A stretch of 64,000 bases of DNA from Planctomycetota bacterium (GCA_019636195.1 JAHBYA010000015.1:40643-104642), one strand, 5' to 3'. Shown: positions 37,512 through 46,707, counted from the first letter of the stretch. The notes: a model not told the origin generated them from the sequence alone. Numbers and translations are program-made.

Positions 37512-38480
37512 ATGAAAGACGGCACCGTACTTGATCACGCCAGCCGCAACTTTCTGGTCCTTCGCCAGGACTGGACGTTTGAGTACGCCCTGCGCGAAAT
37601 CCGGCAGCAGCAGGTGCCGGGGCCGATCCTTTACTTCTATGTGACTGACGACAGTGGCAAGCTGGTGGGCGTGCTGCCCACGCGTGCGCTGCTGGTGGCC
37701 CCCCTTGATGCCCAGTTGAAAGACCACATGGTCAAGCGTGTGCTGTCGCTGCCCCAGCACATGGCCATGAGCGAAGCCAGCGAGTTCTTTGTCCTGCACC
37801 GCTTTCTTGCCCTGCCCATCGTGGACAAGGACAAGCACGTGGTTGGGGTAATCGACGTCAACGCTTTCACCGATGAAGTGCTGGATGTCGCTGAGCGCCG
37901 CAACTTCGACACCGTATTCGAAGCCATCGGTTTGCGCGTTGGACAAGCCAAGGATGCGTCGCCGGTGCGGGCATTCCGGCTGCGCTTTCCGTGGCTGATC
38001 GCGACCATCTGCGGCGGCACTGTGTGCGCACTGCTGGCGGGCGTGTATGGCGCGACGCTGGAAAAAAGCATCGTGCTGGCGTTCTTCCTGACGCTGGTGC
38101 TGGGCCTGGGCGAATCCGTGGCAGCGCAGTCCATGACTCTGGCTGTGCAGCTTCTGCGTACCGATAAGCCGACCCTGCGCTGGTTTGCATCCCGTGGCGG
38201 GCGCGAACTTGCGACCGCGCTGCTGCTCGGGCTCGTCTGCGGCGCCACCGTGGGCTTGATTGCCGGCGTGTGGCAGGGTTTCACGCTGGCGCCGTTGGCC
38301 ATCGGTGCAAGCATTGCCGTCTCTATCGTATGCGCTGCGCTTTTGGGCCTGGGCGTGCCGACGGTGCTGCACGCGCTTAAGCTCGATCCGCGGGTTGCGG
38401 CCGGGCCGATCACACTGGCCATGACAGACCTCGCGACGCTGGCTATCTACTTCAACGCGGGCATGCTGCTGTTGGGTTAG
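37512..38480 (+). CDS. MgtE-like transporter with CBS domains, lacking the MgtE N-domain
   Basis: 322 aa. Residues of about 20-150 form a CBS pair (LVGVLPTRALLVAPLD and HRFLALPIVDKDKHVVGVID). About 155-322 form a five-helix MgtE-type membrane domain (FRLRFPWLIATICGGTVCALLAGVY). The regulatory MgtE N-domain of usual family members (about 450 aa in total) is missing. The pore signature, normally PVIGGNSGNQS, reads LVLGLGESVAAQS, and the last helix keeps AAGPITLAMTDLATLAIYF. It probably transports a divalent cation. The altered pore makes magnesium specificity uncertain. The KefB-like antiporter follows 26 bp downstream. Confidence 0.85.
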   Translation: MKDGTVLDHASRNFLVLRQDWTFEYALREIRQQQVPGPILYFYVTDDSGKLVGVLPTRALLVAPLDAQLKDHMVKRVLSLPQHMAMSEASEFFVLHRFLALPIVDKDKHVVGVIDVNAFTDEVLDVAERRNFDTVFEAIGLRVGQAKDASPVRAFRLRFPWLIATICGGTVCALLAGVYGATLEKSIVLAFFLTLVLGLGESVAAQSMTLAVQLLRTDKPTLRWFASRGGRELATALLLGLVCGATVGLIAGVWQGFTLAPLAIGASIAVSIVCAALLGLGVPTVLHALKLDPRVAAGPITLAMTDLATLAIYFNAGMLLLG

Positions 38481-38506
38481 GTTGTGTCGCGTGCTATAGC
38501 ATTGCC

Positions 38507-40585
38507 ATGCTTTGCGCCCTGAACCTTGGCGAGTACGCCTTTCTGCTGGATGTCGGCGTTGTTCTGTTCGCCGGCGTGGTGGCCATGATGGCCATGACAC
38601 GCCTGAAGCTGCCCGCAATCACCGGCCTGCTGCTGGCAGGCGCTGTCGCCGGCCCATACGGGCTGAAGCTTGCCACCGACGAAGCCCTGCTGAACACGCT
38701 GGGGCAGATCGGCGTGGTGCTGCTGATGTTCACGATCGGGTTGCAGTACCCGCTGTCCAGTTTCCGGCGTGTGGGTTTTCGCCTGCTTGGCGGCGGCATG
38801 CTGCAGGTGGGGCTTACCGCCGCAGCAACCGGAGGCATCTGTTACGCCATCGGCTTGCCCTTTGCCGCCTGCGTAGTGATCGGGTTTGCGGTGGCACACA
38901 CCAGCACGCCGATCGTATTGCGCAGCCTGCAGGAAAAGGGCGAGGTCGAGGCGCCGCACGGGAGGTTCATTGTCGGCACCTCGATCATGCAGGACCTGTG
39001 CGTGATCCCGATGCTGCTTACGTTGCCCGTGCTCGCCGGGCAGGGAAGCACCGGCGAGCTGCTGCTGGGCACAGCCAAGTCGCTGGGGCTGGCGCTCGTG
39101 GCAGTGCTGGTGCTGTACGTGCTGGCCAAGCGGGTGCTGCCGCGGGTGCTGCTGCGGGCCGACAGCACACGCGCGCGCGAAGTTTTCCTGGTGGCCTTGA
39201 TCGCACTGTGCATCGGCATGGCGCTGGCTACGCAGACAGCCGGCCTGTCTATGGCGCTTGGCGCGTTTGTGGCGGGCATCGTTCTGGCAGAGTCCGACTT
39301 TGCGACGCGCGCGATGGGCGACATGATTCCGCTGCGGGACCTGTTCACCAGCATCTTCTTCATCACGCTCGGCATGCTGTTTGATGCTCGCGTAATCCTT
39401 GACTACCCGCTTGTGGTGGCGCTGGTGTTTGTCGCCATTCTGCTCGGCAAGTGGCTGCTGGCCAGCCTTGCCGCGTCGTTCATGCGTTTCCCGGCGCGGG
39501 CGGCATTGATTGCGGGGTTGGGGCTTGCCCAGTTCGGCGAGTTCGGCTTTGTGGTCATGGCCGGCGGCGCCGCCAACGGTTTGATTGACGTGCAGTCGGT
39601 CGAGGCGCGAATTGTGTTCGCGGCCGCAGTGCTGACGATGTTCGTAAACCCGATGCTGATGCGCCTGAGCCCGCACATGCGAGCCGGCGAACGGCTGTTC
39701 CGGCCGCTGGAAAAGCTGTTCGGCGTCAAGGAAGAAGGCAGGTCTGACGACCAGCCGCAACTCAAGGACCACGTGGTAATCGCCGGCTACGGCGTGGCTG
39801 GACGTTCTATGGCCGCAGCGCTGAAGGCCGTGGGCATTCCGTATGTGGTACTTGAAATGAACGCCGAAACGGTGCGCAACGCCCGGCGGGACGGCGAGTC
39901 GGCGTACTATGCCGATGTCACCAGCGAAGAAGCGCTGTCTTCGGTCGGTATTGCACAGGCGCGCGCGTTTGTGCTGTCGATCAATGACCCGTCAGCGCTG
40001 GAGTTGACACTGGCAACCATGCGTCGCGTGGCGCCCAACGTGCCGGTGATTGTACGGGCGCGCTTTCTGTCCGAGCGCGATGAACTGGTGCGTCGCGGCG
40101 CCACCGATGTCGTGATTTCAGAACTTGAGGTCGCCGTCGAGGCGCTGGCCCGCTTGCTGCGCTTGATGGGCGTGCCCCGCAACCTGATCGACCGCGAAGT
40201 CGCCCTTGTACGCGAGCGCACACAGGCCTCAGCCCGCGACCATACCGTGCCCCGCGCAACGCTGGCGGCCATGGATGCCCTCAAAGACCTGAAGATCGAG
40301 ACCTTTGCCATTGAGCCCGCAAGCCACTCCGCGGGCAAGTCGCTGCGCGACCTGAACCTGCGTCGGCTGACCGGCGTGACCGTGATTGCCGCCAGCCGCG
40401 GTACTCAAGTGATGGACAACCCCGCGCCCGGCATGCCCTTCCAGCCGGGCGACATGTTGTACCTGCTGGGCAGCCTTGAACAGGTTCGCAACGCCATCTG
40501 CCTGCTCGATGCCGGCCAGACGCCGGAACAGGTAGAGGCGGTCACCAGGGTATTTCAGCGGGCTGAAATTGCCCCGGACACTTGA
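38507..40585 (+). CDS. CPA2 monovalent cation/proton antiporter with RCK domains (KefB-like)
   Basis: 692 aa. About 12 helices form the Na/H-exchanger domain, with conserved stretches LPAITGLLLAGAVAGPYGLK, AFVAGIVLAESDFATRA and FGEFGFVVMAGGAANG. Two soluble modules follow: RCK_N/TrkA-N with a Rossmann nucleotide site (VVIAGYGVAGRSMAAALKAVG) at about 425-540, and RCK_C/TrkA-C at about 605-680 (LRRLTGVTVIAASRGTQVMD). It probably exchanges K+ or Na+ for protons under nucleotide control. It lies on the same strand as the MgtE-like gene, forming an ion-transport pair. Confidence 0.93.
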   Translation: MLCALNLGEYAFLLDVGVVLFAGVVAMMAMTRLKLPAITGLLLAGAVAGPYGLKLATDEALLNTLGQIGVVLLMFTIGLQYPLSSFRRVGFRLLGGGMLQVGLTAAATGGICYAIGLPFAACVVIGFAVAHTSTPIVLRSLQEKGEVEAPHGRFIVGTSIMQDLCVIPMLLTLPVLAGQGSTGELLLGTAKSLGLALVAVLVLYVLAKRVLPRVLLRADSTRAREVFLVALIALCIGMALATQTAGLSMALGAFVAGIVLAESDFATRAMGDMIPLRDLFTSIFFITLGMLFDARVILDYPLVVALVFVAILLGKWLLASLAASFMRFPARAALIAGLGLAQFGEFGFVVMAGGAANGLIDVQSVEARIVFAAAVLTMFVNPMLMRLSPHMRAGERLFRPLEKLFGVKEEGRSDDQPQLKDHVVIAGYGVAGRSMAAALKAVGIPYVVLEMNAETVRNARRDGESAYYADVTSEEALSSVGIAQARAFVLSINDPSALELTLATMRRVAPNVPVIVRARFLSERDELVRRGATDVVISELEVAVEALARLLRLMGVPRNLIDREVALVRERTQASARDHTVPRATLAAMDALKDLKIETFAIEPASHSAGKSLRDLNLRRLTGVTVIAASRGTQVMDNPAPGMPFQPGDMLYLLGSLEQVRNAICLLDAGQTPEQVEAVTRVFQRAEIAPDT

Positions 40586-40648
40586 GCGCCCGCATTGACG
40601 ACAAGCGGTTGTTTAGGCAAAACCGCCTGCCCCGTCTGGAGGTGCCCC

Positions 40649-41773
40649 GTGCAGGAAACCCCGCTTCGTGCTGAACATGAGCGGCTTGGCGCGCGCATGG
40701 TCGATTTCGCCGGCTGGTACATGCCGGTGACCTACACCAACATCATGGAAGAGCACCGGCGCGTGCGCACCAAAGTCGGGCTGTTTGACGTATCACACAT
40801 GGGCCGGTACTGGTTTTCGGGCCGCGACCACATCAAGTTCATCGACAAGCTGATCACAAACGACCGCGCATCCATGAAGCCCGGCCAGATCCGTTACTCG
40901 CTGATGCTCAACGGGCAGGGCGGCGCGCTGGACGACGTCCTGGTCTATGGCGCGGGCGACGAAGGCACGCTGCTGGTCGTCAATGCCGGAAACCGCCCCA
41001 AAATCTGGGACTGGGTGCAGAAGCAGCGCAAGGGCTACGTCGTTGACGTGACCGACATGAGCGCCGACTTTGCCATGATCGCGTTGCAGGGGCCTGAAAG
41101 CGCCAACCTGCTGGCCAAGGTCAGCGACGTTGACCACAAGGCCCTGAAGTACTACCGCTTCACGCGCGGCACCGTGTTCGGCGAGCCCGAAGTGCTGGTT
41201 TCACGCACCGGCTACACCGGCGAAGACGGTTTTGAACTGATCATGCCCACCGCCAAGGCCGCCCACTTCTGGCGCGAACTGTTGAATGTCGGTGAAGGGC
41301 TCGGCGCCGGCCCAGCCGGGCTTGGCGCCCGCGACACGCTGCGCCTGGAAGCAGGCATGCCGCTGTACGGCCACGAACTGGAAGAAAACATCAACCCGCT
41401 GGAAGCCGGGCTGGACTGGGCCGTGAAGCTGGAGAAAGAAGACTTCATCGGCAAGGAAGCCACAGTTGAGATGAAGAAGAAGGGCCTGGCCCAGAAGCTC
41501 GTGGGCCTGAACATCGCGGGCAAGCGCATCCCGCGGCAGGGGCAGGATGTATTCCGCGACGGCAAGAAGGTCGGCACCATTGCCAGCGGCACGAAAAGCC
41601 CGTGGCTTGACGAGATCATCGCCACTGCGTTTGTGCCGGCGAACATGGCGGAAGTCGGCATGAGCTTCCAGATTGAGTTTCCGGGCAAGGGCACGCGCGC
41701 GCTCAAGCCCGAAGAAATGCGACAGACGGCGCTGGTCGTGCCGCTGCCGTTCTACAAGCGACCGGGCAAGTAA
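40649..41773 (+). CDS. gcvT: Aminomethyltransferase (glycine cleavage T protein)
   Basis: Transfers the methylene group from lipoyl-bound aminomethyl to tetrahydrofolate and releases ammonia. 374 aa from GTG 40649, fixed by GGAGG seven bases upstream. Family marks are RVGLFDVSHMG-like KVGLFDVSHMGRYW, the folate-side Asn region TNDRASMKPGQIRYSLML, VSRTGYTGEDGFEL and LGARDTLRLEAGMPLYGHEL, with a C-terminal EIIATAFVP. It is the first of a gcvT-gcvH-gcvPA-gcvPB set. No glycine-riboswitch-length leader is available: only 63 bp separate it from the antiporter gene. lpd (L protein) is not in the window. Confidence 0.97.
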   Translation: MQETPLRAEHERLGARMVDFAGWYMPVTYTNIMEEHRRVRTKVGLFDVSHMGRYWFSGRDHIKFIDKLITNDRASMKPGQIRYSLMLNGQGGALDDVLVYGAGDEGTLLVVNAGNRPKIWDWVQKQRKGYVVDVTDMSADFAMIALQGPESANLLAKVSDVDHKALKYYRFTRGTVFGEPEVLVSRTGYTGEDGFELIMPTAKAAHFWRELLNVGEGLGAGPAGLGARDTLRLEAGMPLYGHELEENINPLEAGLDWAVKLEKEDFIGKEATVEMKKKGLAQKLVGLNIAGKRIPRQGQDVFRDGKKVGTIASGTKSPWLDEIIATAFVPANMAEVGMSFQIEFPGKGTRALKPEEMRQTALVVPLPFYKRPGK

Positions 41774-41777
41774 ACCA

Positions 41778-41841
41778 TTGACCACGGAGACACATAGAGA
41801 CCCGACAGCAGTTCTTCGTGACTCCGTGCCTCTGTGGTGAA
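41778..41841. repeat. Intergenic hairpin repeat, copy 1 (gcvT-gcvH)
   Basis: An imperfect inverted repeat. The left arm is near 41780-41799 (ACCACGGAGACACATAGAG) and the right arm near 41817-41840 (GACTCCGTGCCTCTGTGGT). It belongs to the same family as copies at the next three gene junctions and precedes the gcvH ribosome binding site (AGGAAAC). Confidence 0.75.
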
Positions 41842-41863
41842 CCACAAAAAACAGGAAACAGAT

Positions 41864-42259
41864 ATGGCTCGACCTGACAACTGCCGCTACCTCGAATCGC
41901 ACGAGTGGGGCCGGCTTGAAAAGGACGGCACCGTGACGATCGGCATCACGGACTTTGCCGTTGAACAACTCAATGACCTCACGTTCGTTGACCTGCCCGA
42001 AAAGGGCGACAAGGTCACCCGCGGCGAAGCCTTCGGCGAAATCGAGAGCGTCAAGGCCGTCAGCGACCTGATCAGCCCTGTCAGCGGCAAGATTGTCGCC
42101 GTCAACGACGGCGTCGATGGCGACGACTTTGCGGCCCTCAAGAAGGACGCCTTCGGCGCGGGCTGGTTGATCAAGGTCAAGCCCGACGACGCCAAAGAGC
42201 TTGACAAGGCCAAGTCCAAGGCCGACTACGAAAAGCAACTGGCCGAAGAAAGCCATTGA
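41864..42259 (+). CDS. gcvH: Glycine cleavage system H protein
   Basis: A lipoyl carrier that shuttles the aminomethyl group between P, T and L proteins. 131 aa from ATG 41864, with AGGAAAC upstream. The lipoylated Lys64 lies in GEIESVKAVSD. The rest matches the compact beta-barrel (GRLEKDGTVTIGITDFAVEQ ending GWLIKVKPDD). It is the second gene of the operon and is flanked on both sides by hairpin repeats. Confidence 0.98.
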   Translation: MARPDNCRYLESHEWGRLEKDGTVTIGITDFAVEQLNDLTFVDLPEKGDKVTRGEAFGEIESVKAVSDLISPVSGKIVAVNDGVDGDDFAALKKDAFGAGWLIKVKPDDAKELDKAKSKADYEKQLAEESH

Positions 42260-42264
42260 AGCAT

Positions 42265-42348
42265 GCACCAAAGGGGCACTGGGCCACAGTGAAAGCCCCT
42301 GGTTCTGGTGTTCTCAGTGACTCTGTGTCTCTGTGGTTTCACTTAGCC
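42265..42348. repeat. Intergenic hairpin repeat, copy 2 (gcvH-gcvPA), diverged
   Basis: The right half (about 42316-42346, AGTGACTCTGTGTCTCTGTGG) is clearly of the same family as the other copies. The left arm (around 42284-42294, GGGCCACAGTG) has decayed. It is the most degraded of the four. Confidence 0.55.
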
Positions 42349-42368
42349 GTTTCCCTCGAGGCAAGATC

Positions 42369-43766
42369 ATGCCATTCATTCAAAACACCGATGCCGACCG
42401 CGCTGAAATGCTCAAAGCCATCGGCGTCCGCAGCATCGAAGACCTGTTTGCCGACGTGCCCGCCAATCTGCGCATCCGCATGGATGACAAGGGCAAGCTG
42501 AAGCTGCCGCCCGGCAAGGGCGAGCTTGAGGTAACGCGGCACATTCAGGACCTGCTCAGCCGCACAAAAAACGCCGGCGACTACGCCTACTTTCGCGGCG
42601 GCGGTATCTACAACCACTTTGTCAGCACCGTGGTTGACCACATTGCGCTGTTCGACGGCAGCTTTATCACGGCGTACACGCCGTATCAGCCCGAGTGCAG
42701 TCAGGGCACGCTGACGTTCATCTACGAGTTTCAAAGCGCAATCTGCGCCCTGACCGGCCTCGAGGTCAGCAACGCCAGCATGTACGACGGGGCATCTGCC
42801 CTTGCCGAAGCCATGATGATGGGCAAGCACCTGGCGGAAGACCGCTTTCGCAAGGAAAAGCGCAACGCCTTTGTGCTGGCGGGCGCGATCAACCCTGAGT
42901 ACGCGCAAGTCGTGCAGACCTACGCCGATGTCGCGGGCATCAAGGTCGTGCGGGTGCCCAACGGCGCCGACGGCCGCATCGACAAACAGGCGCTGGCCAA
43001 GGCCCTGAACCGCAAGGCCTTTGCCGTTGCAGTGCAGTCGCCCAACTACTTGGGCGTAATCGAAGATGTAGAAGCCGTGGTGGCCGCCGCCAAAGAGCCG
43101 GAACTGATCGTGATTCAGGCTGTCGGCGAAGCGCTTTCGCTGGCGTTGCTGCAAAGCCCCGCCGAAGCGGGCGTGGACATCTGCATTGGCGAGGGGCAAT
43201 CGCTGGGCAACCACCAGTTTTTGGGCGGGCCGGCGTTCGGCTTCTTTTCAGCCAAGAAAGATTGGCTGCGCAAGATGCCCGGCCGCATAGTCAGCGAGAC
43301 CACGGACAAAGACGGCAAGCGCGCATTCAGCCTGGCGCTGGCCACGCGCGAGCAGCACATCCGGCGCGAAAAGGCCACCAGCAACATCTGCACGAACCAA
43401 AGCCTGTGCGCGCTGCGCGCCCTGATTCACCTGTCGGCATGGGGCAAAGAAGGCTTTGTAGAGCTGGCTGAGCACACCGTCGCCAAAACCCAGTACGCCA
43501 TGAAGGCCCTGAGCGCGGTGCCCGGCGTAAGCCTTGTGTACCCGGGCGCGCCCGTATTCAACGAGTTCGTGATCCAGGCCACGCCTGGCCTGGAAAAGAA
43601 GCTGCTCAAGAAAAAGGTCGTCGGCGGCCTACCCATCGACAAGTACGGCAAGGGCCGCAGGGGCCAATACCTGGTGGCCATCACCGAGGTCACGACAAAG
43701 CAGGAGATTGACCGCTATGTCGAAGCCCTGACCGAAGCCATGAAGGGCAAGCCGGTCGCGGTGTAG
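42369..43766 (+). CDS. gcvPA: Glycine dehydrogenase (decarboxylating) subunit 1
   Basis: The N-terminal-type half of the split, PLP-dependent P protein, which decarboxylates glycine and loads the H protein. 465 aa from ATG 42369 (MPFIQNTDADRAEML). Family marks are FRGGGIYNHFVSTVVDHIAL, the YTPYQPECSQGTL loop, NASMYDGASALAEAMMMG and GEGQSLGNHQFLGGPAFGFF. The start with the MPFI opening is typical of the family. Cotranscribed with gcvT and gcvH. Its partner gcvPB follows 103 bp later. Confidence 0.97.
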   Translation: MPFIQNTDADRAEMLKAIGVRSIEDLFADVPANLRIRMDDKGKLKLPPGKGELEVTRHIQDLLSRTKNAGDYAYFRGGGIYNHFVSTVVDHIALFDGSFITAYTPYQPECSQGTLTFIYEFQSAICALTGLEVSNASMYDGASALAEAMMMGKHLAEDRFRKEKRNAFVLAGAINPEYAQVVQTYADVAGIKVVRVPNGADGRIDKQALAKALNRKAFAVAVQSPNYLGVIEDVEAVVAAAKEPELIVIQAVGEALSLALLQSPAEAGVDICIGEGQSLGNHQFLGGPAFGFFSAKKDWLRKMPGRIVSETTDKDGKRAFSLALATREQHIRREKATSNICTNQSLCALRALIHLSAWGKEGFVELAEHTVAKTQYAMKALSAVPGVSLVYPGAPVFNEFVIQATPGLEKKLLKKKVVGGLPIDKYGKGRRGQYLVAITEVTTKQEIDRYVEALTEAMKGKPVAV

Positions 43767-43785
43767 CCGCCCGTGCGTGCCGCTG

Positions 43786-43856
43786 TGAACCACAGGGTCA
43801 CAGCGGCACGGAGAAGTCCGAAGGCAGTTCTCTGTGCCATTGTGATGAACCAGAAC
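43786..43856. repeat. Intergenic hairpin repeat, copy 3 (gcvPA-gcvPB)
   Basis: The left arm TCACAGCGGCACGGAGAA (about 43798-43815) pairs with the right arm TTCTCTGTGCCATTGTGA (about 43828-43845) except at three positions. It lies between the gcvPA stop and the gcvPB start. Confidence 0.75.
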
Positions 43857-43869
43857 AAGCGAGTCAGCC

Positions 43870-45369
43870 ATGACGACCACTCTTGCCAACCCCGCTGAAA
43901 AGCTGCTGTTTGAAGTCTCCAAGCCGGGCCGCCGCTGCTTGCGCCTGCCCGCCCTTGACGTGCCCAAGGTTGACGTGAAGTCTGCCCTCAAGGGCGCCAA
44001 GCTGCGCGCCAAGCCGGCTGTGCTGCCCGAAGTCGGCGAGCTTGACCTTGTGCGGCACTTCAAGAACCTTGCGCAAATGAACTTCAGCGTGGATCGCAAC
44101 TTCTACCCGCTGGGCTCGTGCACCATGAAGTACAACCCCAAGATCAACGTGACGCTGCTGAGCCTGCCCGGCTTCACCAAGGCTCACCCGCACCTGCCCG
44201 AAGCCGACCTGCAAGGCCACATTGAACTCATGTGCACGCTTGAAAGCTGGCTCAGTGAAGTCAGCGGCTTGCCCGCGGTCACGCTGCAGCCGGCCGCCGG
44301 CGCGCAGGGCGAAATGACCGGCCTGATGGTGATCAAGGCGTACTTTGAAGAAAAGGGCGAGGGCAAGACGCGCCGCAAAGTAATCATCCCTGACAACGCC
44401 CACGGCACCAACCCGGCAACGGCGGCACTGGCGGGCTTTGAGACCGTCACGCTGAAGGGCAAGGCCGACGGCAGCGTGGACCTTGACCTGCTGAAGTCGC
44501 TGGTCAGGCCGGACACAGCGGCAATGATGATCACGAACCCAAGCACGCTGGGCATCATCGAGCCGCGCATGGTCGAAATCGCAAAGATCCTGCACGACGC
44601 AGGCGCGCAGTTGTACATGGACGGCGCGAACATGAACGCAATTCAGGGTGTGGTGCGGCCCGGCGACCTAGGCGTGGATGTCATGCACTTCAACCTGCAC
44701 AAGACGTACTCAGTGCCGCACGGCAGCGGCGGCCCGGGCGCCGGCCCGATTGCCGTGGCCAAGCATCTTGAGCCGTATCTGCCCTACCCGCGGCCCATGA
44801 AGACGGAAAAGGGCTACACGCTGGCCAACCCCAATCCCAAGCGGACCATCGGCAAAGTGCGCAGCTTTTTCGGTAACTATGGCGCGCTGGTGATGGCGTA
44901 CATCTACATGAGCCAGTTGGGGCGTGAGGGCGTGCGCCGCAACGGCGAGAACGCGACACTGAATGCAAACTATCTGCGCGCGAAACTGCGCGGCGTGTAC
45001 CACATCCAGAACGACAAGGCCTGCGCCCACGAAGTGGTGTTCACGGACGCCTTCCAGCACAAGGACGGCGGCCCGTCAGCGCTGGACATCGCCAAGCGCA
45101 TGATCGACTACGGCATTCACCCGATGACGATTTACTTCCCCTTGCCCGCGGTAACGGGGGGGCACGGCGCGATGATGGTTGAGCCCACCGAGACCGAAAG
45201 CAAAGAAACGCTCGACTACTTCGTGGAGGTAATGAAGAAGATCGCCCAGGAGTGCAAAGAAAACCCGGACCTCGTGAAAGCCGCGCCCCACACCACACCC
45301 GTAAGCCGCGTCGATGAAAAGAAAGCCACCACCAACCCGCAGCTCTATTGCGCAATGTGCATCGCCTGA
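43870..45369 (+). CDS. gcvPB: Glycine dehydrogenase (decarboxylating) subunit 2
   Basis: The C-terminal-type half of the split P protein that carries the PLP lysine. 499 aa. Lys278 is in the Schiff-base motif DVMHFNLHKTYSVPHG, preceded by PAAGAQGEMTGLMVIKAYF and the cofactor site IIPDNAHGTNPATAA. NFYPLGSCTMKYNPKIN and the ending MVEPTETESKETLDYFVEVM are standard. Together with gcvPA it forms the alpha2beta2 decarboxylase. Hairpin repeats bracket the gene. Confidence 0.98.
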   Translation: MTTTLANPAEKLLFEVSKPGRRCLRLPALDVPKVDVKSALKGAKLRAKPAVLPEVGELDLVRHFKNLAQMNFSVDRNFYPLGSCTMKYNPKINVTLLSLPGFTKAHPHLPEADLQGHIELMCTLESWLSEVSGLPAVTLQPAAGAQGEMTGLMVIKAYFEEKGEGKTRRKVIIPDNAHGTNPATAALAGFETVTLKGKADGSVDLDLLKSLVRPDTAAMMITNPSTLGIIEPRMVEIAKILHDAGAQLYMDGANMNAIQGVVRPGDLGVDVMHFNLHKTYSVPHGSGGPGAGPIAVAKHLEPYLPYPRPMKTEKGYTLANPNPKRTIGKVRSFFGNYGALVMAYIYMSQLGREGVRRNGENATLNANYLRAKLRGVYHIQNDKACAHEVVFTDAFQHKDGGPSALDIAKRMIDYGIHPMTIYFPLPAVTGGHGAMMVEPTETESKETLDYFVEVMKKIAQECKENPDLVKAAPHTTPVSRVDEKKATTNPQLYCAMCIA

Positions 45370-45376
45370 TCTGTTT

Positions 45377-45443
45377 CACCACGGAGGCACAGAGTCACGG
45401 AGAACTACAACTGCTCTTCTCTGTGACTCTGTGCCTCCGTGCA
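45377..45443. repeat. Intergenic hairpin repeat, copy 4 (gcvPB-aminotransferase), best preserved
   Basis: Arms of about 25 bp: 45380-45404 (CACGGAGGCACAGAGTCACG and onward) pairs with 45417-45441 with a single mismatch, closed by a 12-nt A/C-rich loop. This is the least decayed copy and the best query for searching the rest of the genome. Confidence 0.85.
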
Positions 45444-45474
45444 TAAAACGCATTCCCGGAAAGTGAGCCTGTCC

Positions 45475-46659
45475 ATGGAAATCAAAGTCTCTGCTCGCGT
45501 CGCGTCGATCGGCGCTTACGCGTTTGCCGCTGTTGACGAAAAAGTTGCCGAGCTCAAGGCCAAGGGTATTACGCCCATCGACTTTGGCGTCGGCGACTAC
45601 CAGGACCCCACGCCGCCGCTGATTCGCAAGGCCTGCAAGAAAGCCGTCGATGTCCATGCCGCCGATGGCTACCCCAGCTACGTCGGCTCTCAGCCGTTTC
45701 GCGAGGCCGTGGCGGCCTGGCTGAAGCGGCGCTTTGACGTTTCGCTGGACCCCAAAACGCAGATCACAAGCACCATCGGCAGCAAGGAAGGCATCTTCAA
45801 TTTTGCCGAAGGGTTTGTGAACCCCGGCGACTACGTGATCTGCCCCAGCCCCGGCTATCCGCCCTACAAGCGCGGCACACTGTTCGCTGAAGGCAAGGCG
45901 CACTTCGTGGCTGTCACGCACAAGAACAAGTGCAAGTACGACTTCAAGAAGATCCCCGCCGAGGTCGCAAGCAACACCCGCATCATGTGGGTGACCACGC
46001 CCAGCAGCCCGCTTGGCTATGTCGCAGAGCTGGACTTCCTGAAAGCCGCCTACGACTTCTGCCAGAAGCACGGCATCATCCTTGCCAGCGACGAAGCCTA
46101 CAGCGAGCTGTATTTTAAAGACGCGCCCCACAGCGCGCTGGAACTTGGCAAGAGCAACAACTTCGACGGCATTGTGCAGTTTCACAGCCTTTCCAAGCGC
46201 AGCATCATGACCGGCTGGCGCGTGGGTTGGGCAGCGGGCGACAAGCGCATCATTGACGTGTTCAAGAAGGTCAAAACCAACATCGACAGCGGCACGCCCA
46301 ACTTTGTGCAGGATGCGGCGATTGCGGCCCTCAGCGACGAAAAGCACGTCGAGAAGCTGCGCCGCACCGTCAAGCGCAAGCGCAATCTGATCTGCACGGC
46401 ATTGCGCAAAGCCGGCCTGAAAAACTGCAAGAACCCCGCAGGGCTGTACCTGTGGCAGAAGGCCCCGGACGGCATGACCGGCGAAGCGTTCGCGAAGCTC
46501 TTGATCGACAAGTGCCACGTGGTGACCACACCCGGCGAGTGGCTGAGCGACGCCGTGGACGGCGAGAACCCCGGCGCGGGCCATGTGCGATTTGCGTTTG
46601 TGCCGCCCTTGGATGAAGTCAAAGAGGCGGCTTCGCGAATCGAGAAACTGAAGCTGTAG
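45475..46659 (+). CDS. Class I/II aminotransferase (LL-diaminopimelate-aminotransferase-like)
   Basis: 394 aa from ATG 45475. A fold-type-I PLP enzyme with Lys241 in FHSLSKRSIMTGWRVGW. Other marks are IDFGVGDYQDPTPPLI, YPSYVGSQPFREAVAAWLKR, TIGSKEGIFNFAEGFVNPGD and the Asp/Tyr pair in ILASDEAYSELYF. The opening and the spacing fit the DapL/aspartate-aminotransferase-like group. Assignment to lysine biosynthesis is uncertain. It follows gcvPB on the same strand across a hairpin repeat and may belong to the same transcript. Confidence 0.88.
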   Translation: MEIKVSARVASIGAYAFAAVDEKVAELKAKGITPIDFGVGDYQDPTPPLIRKACKKAVDVHAADGYPSYVGSQPFREAVAAWLKRRFDVSLDPKTQITSTIGSKEGIFNFAEGFVNPGDYVICPSPGYPPYKRGTLFAEGKAHFVAVTHKNKCKYDFKKIPAEVASNTRIMWVTTPSSPLGYVAELDFLKAAYDFCQKHGIILASDEAYSELYFKDAPHSALELGKSNNFDGIVQFHSLSKRSIMTGWRVGWAAGDKRIIDVFKKVKTNIDSGTPNFVQDAAIAALSDEKHVEKLRRTVKRKRNLICTALRKAGLKNCKNPAGLYLWQKAPDGMTGEAFAKLLIDKCHVVTTPGEWLSDAVDGENPGAGHVRFAFVPPLDEVKEAASRIEKLKL

Positions 46660-46707
46660 GGCAAGGCGGATTACTGAAGCCCCGCCGTTCGTTGCTACAA
46701 TGCGCCC

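Noticed and set aside
40586..40648. Glycine riboswitch upstream of gcvT
   Set aside because: Only 63 bp are available and no tandem aptamer structure is visible.
41778..45443. Hairpin repeats considered as insertion-sequence ends or integron sites
   Set aside because: No transposase or target duplications are seen, each copy is about 65-85 bp, and the operon order is uninterrupted.
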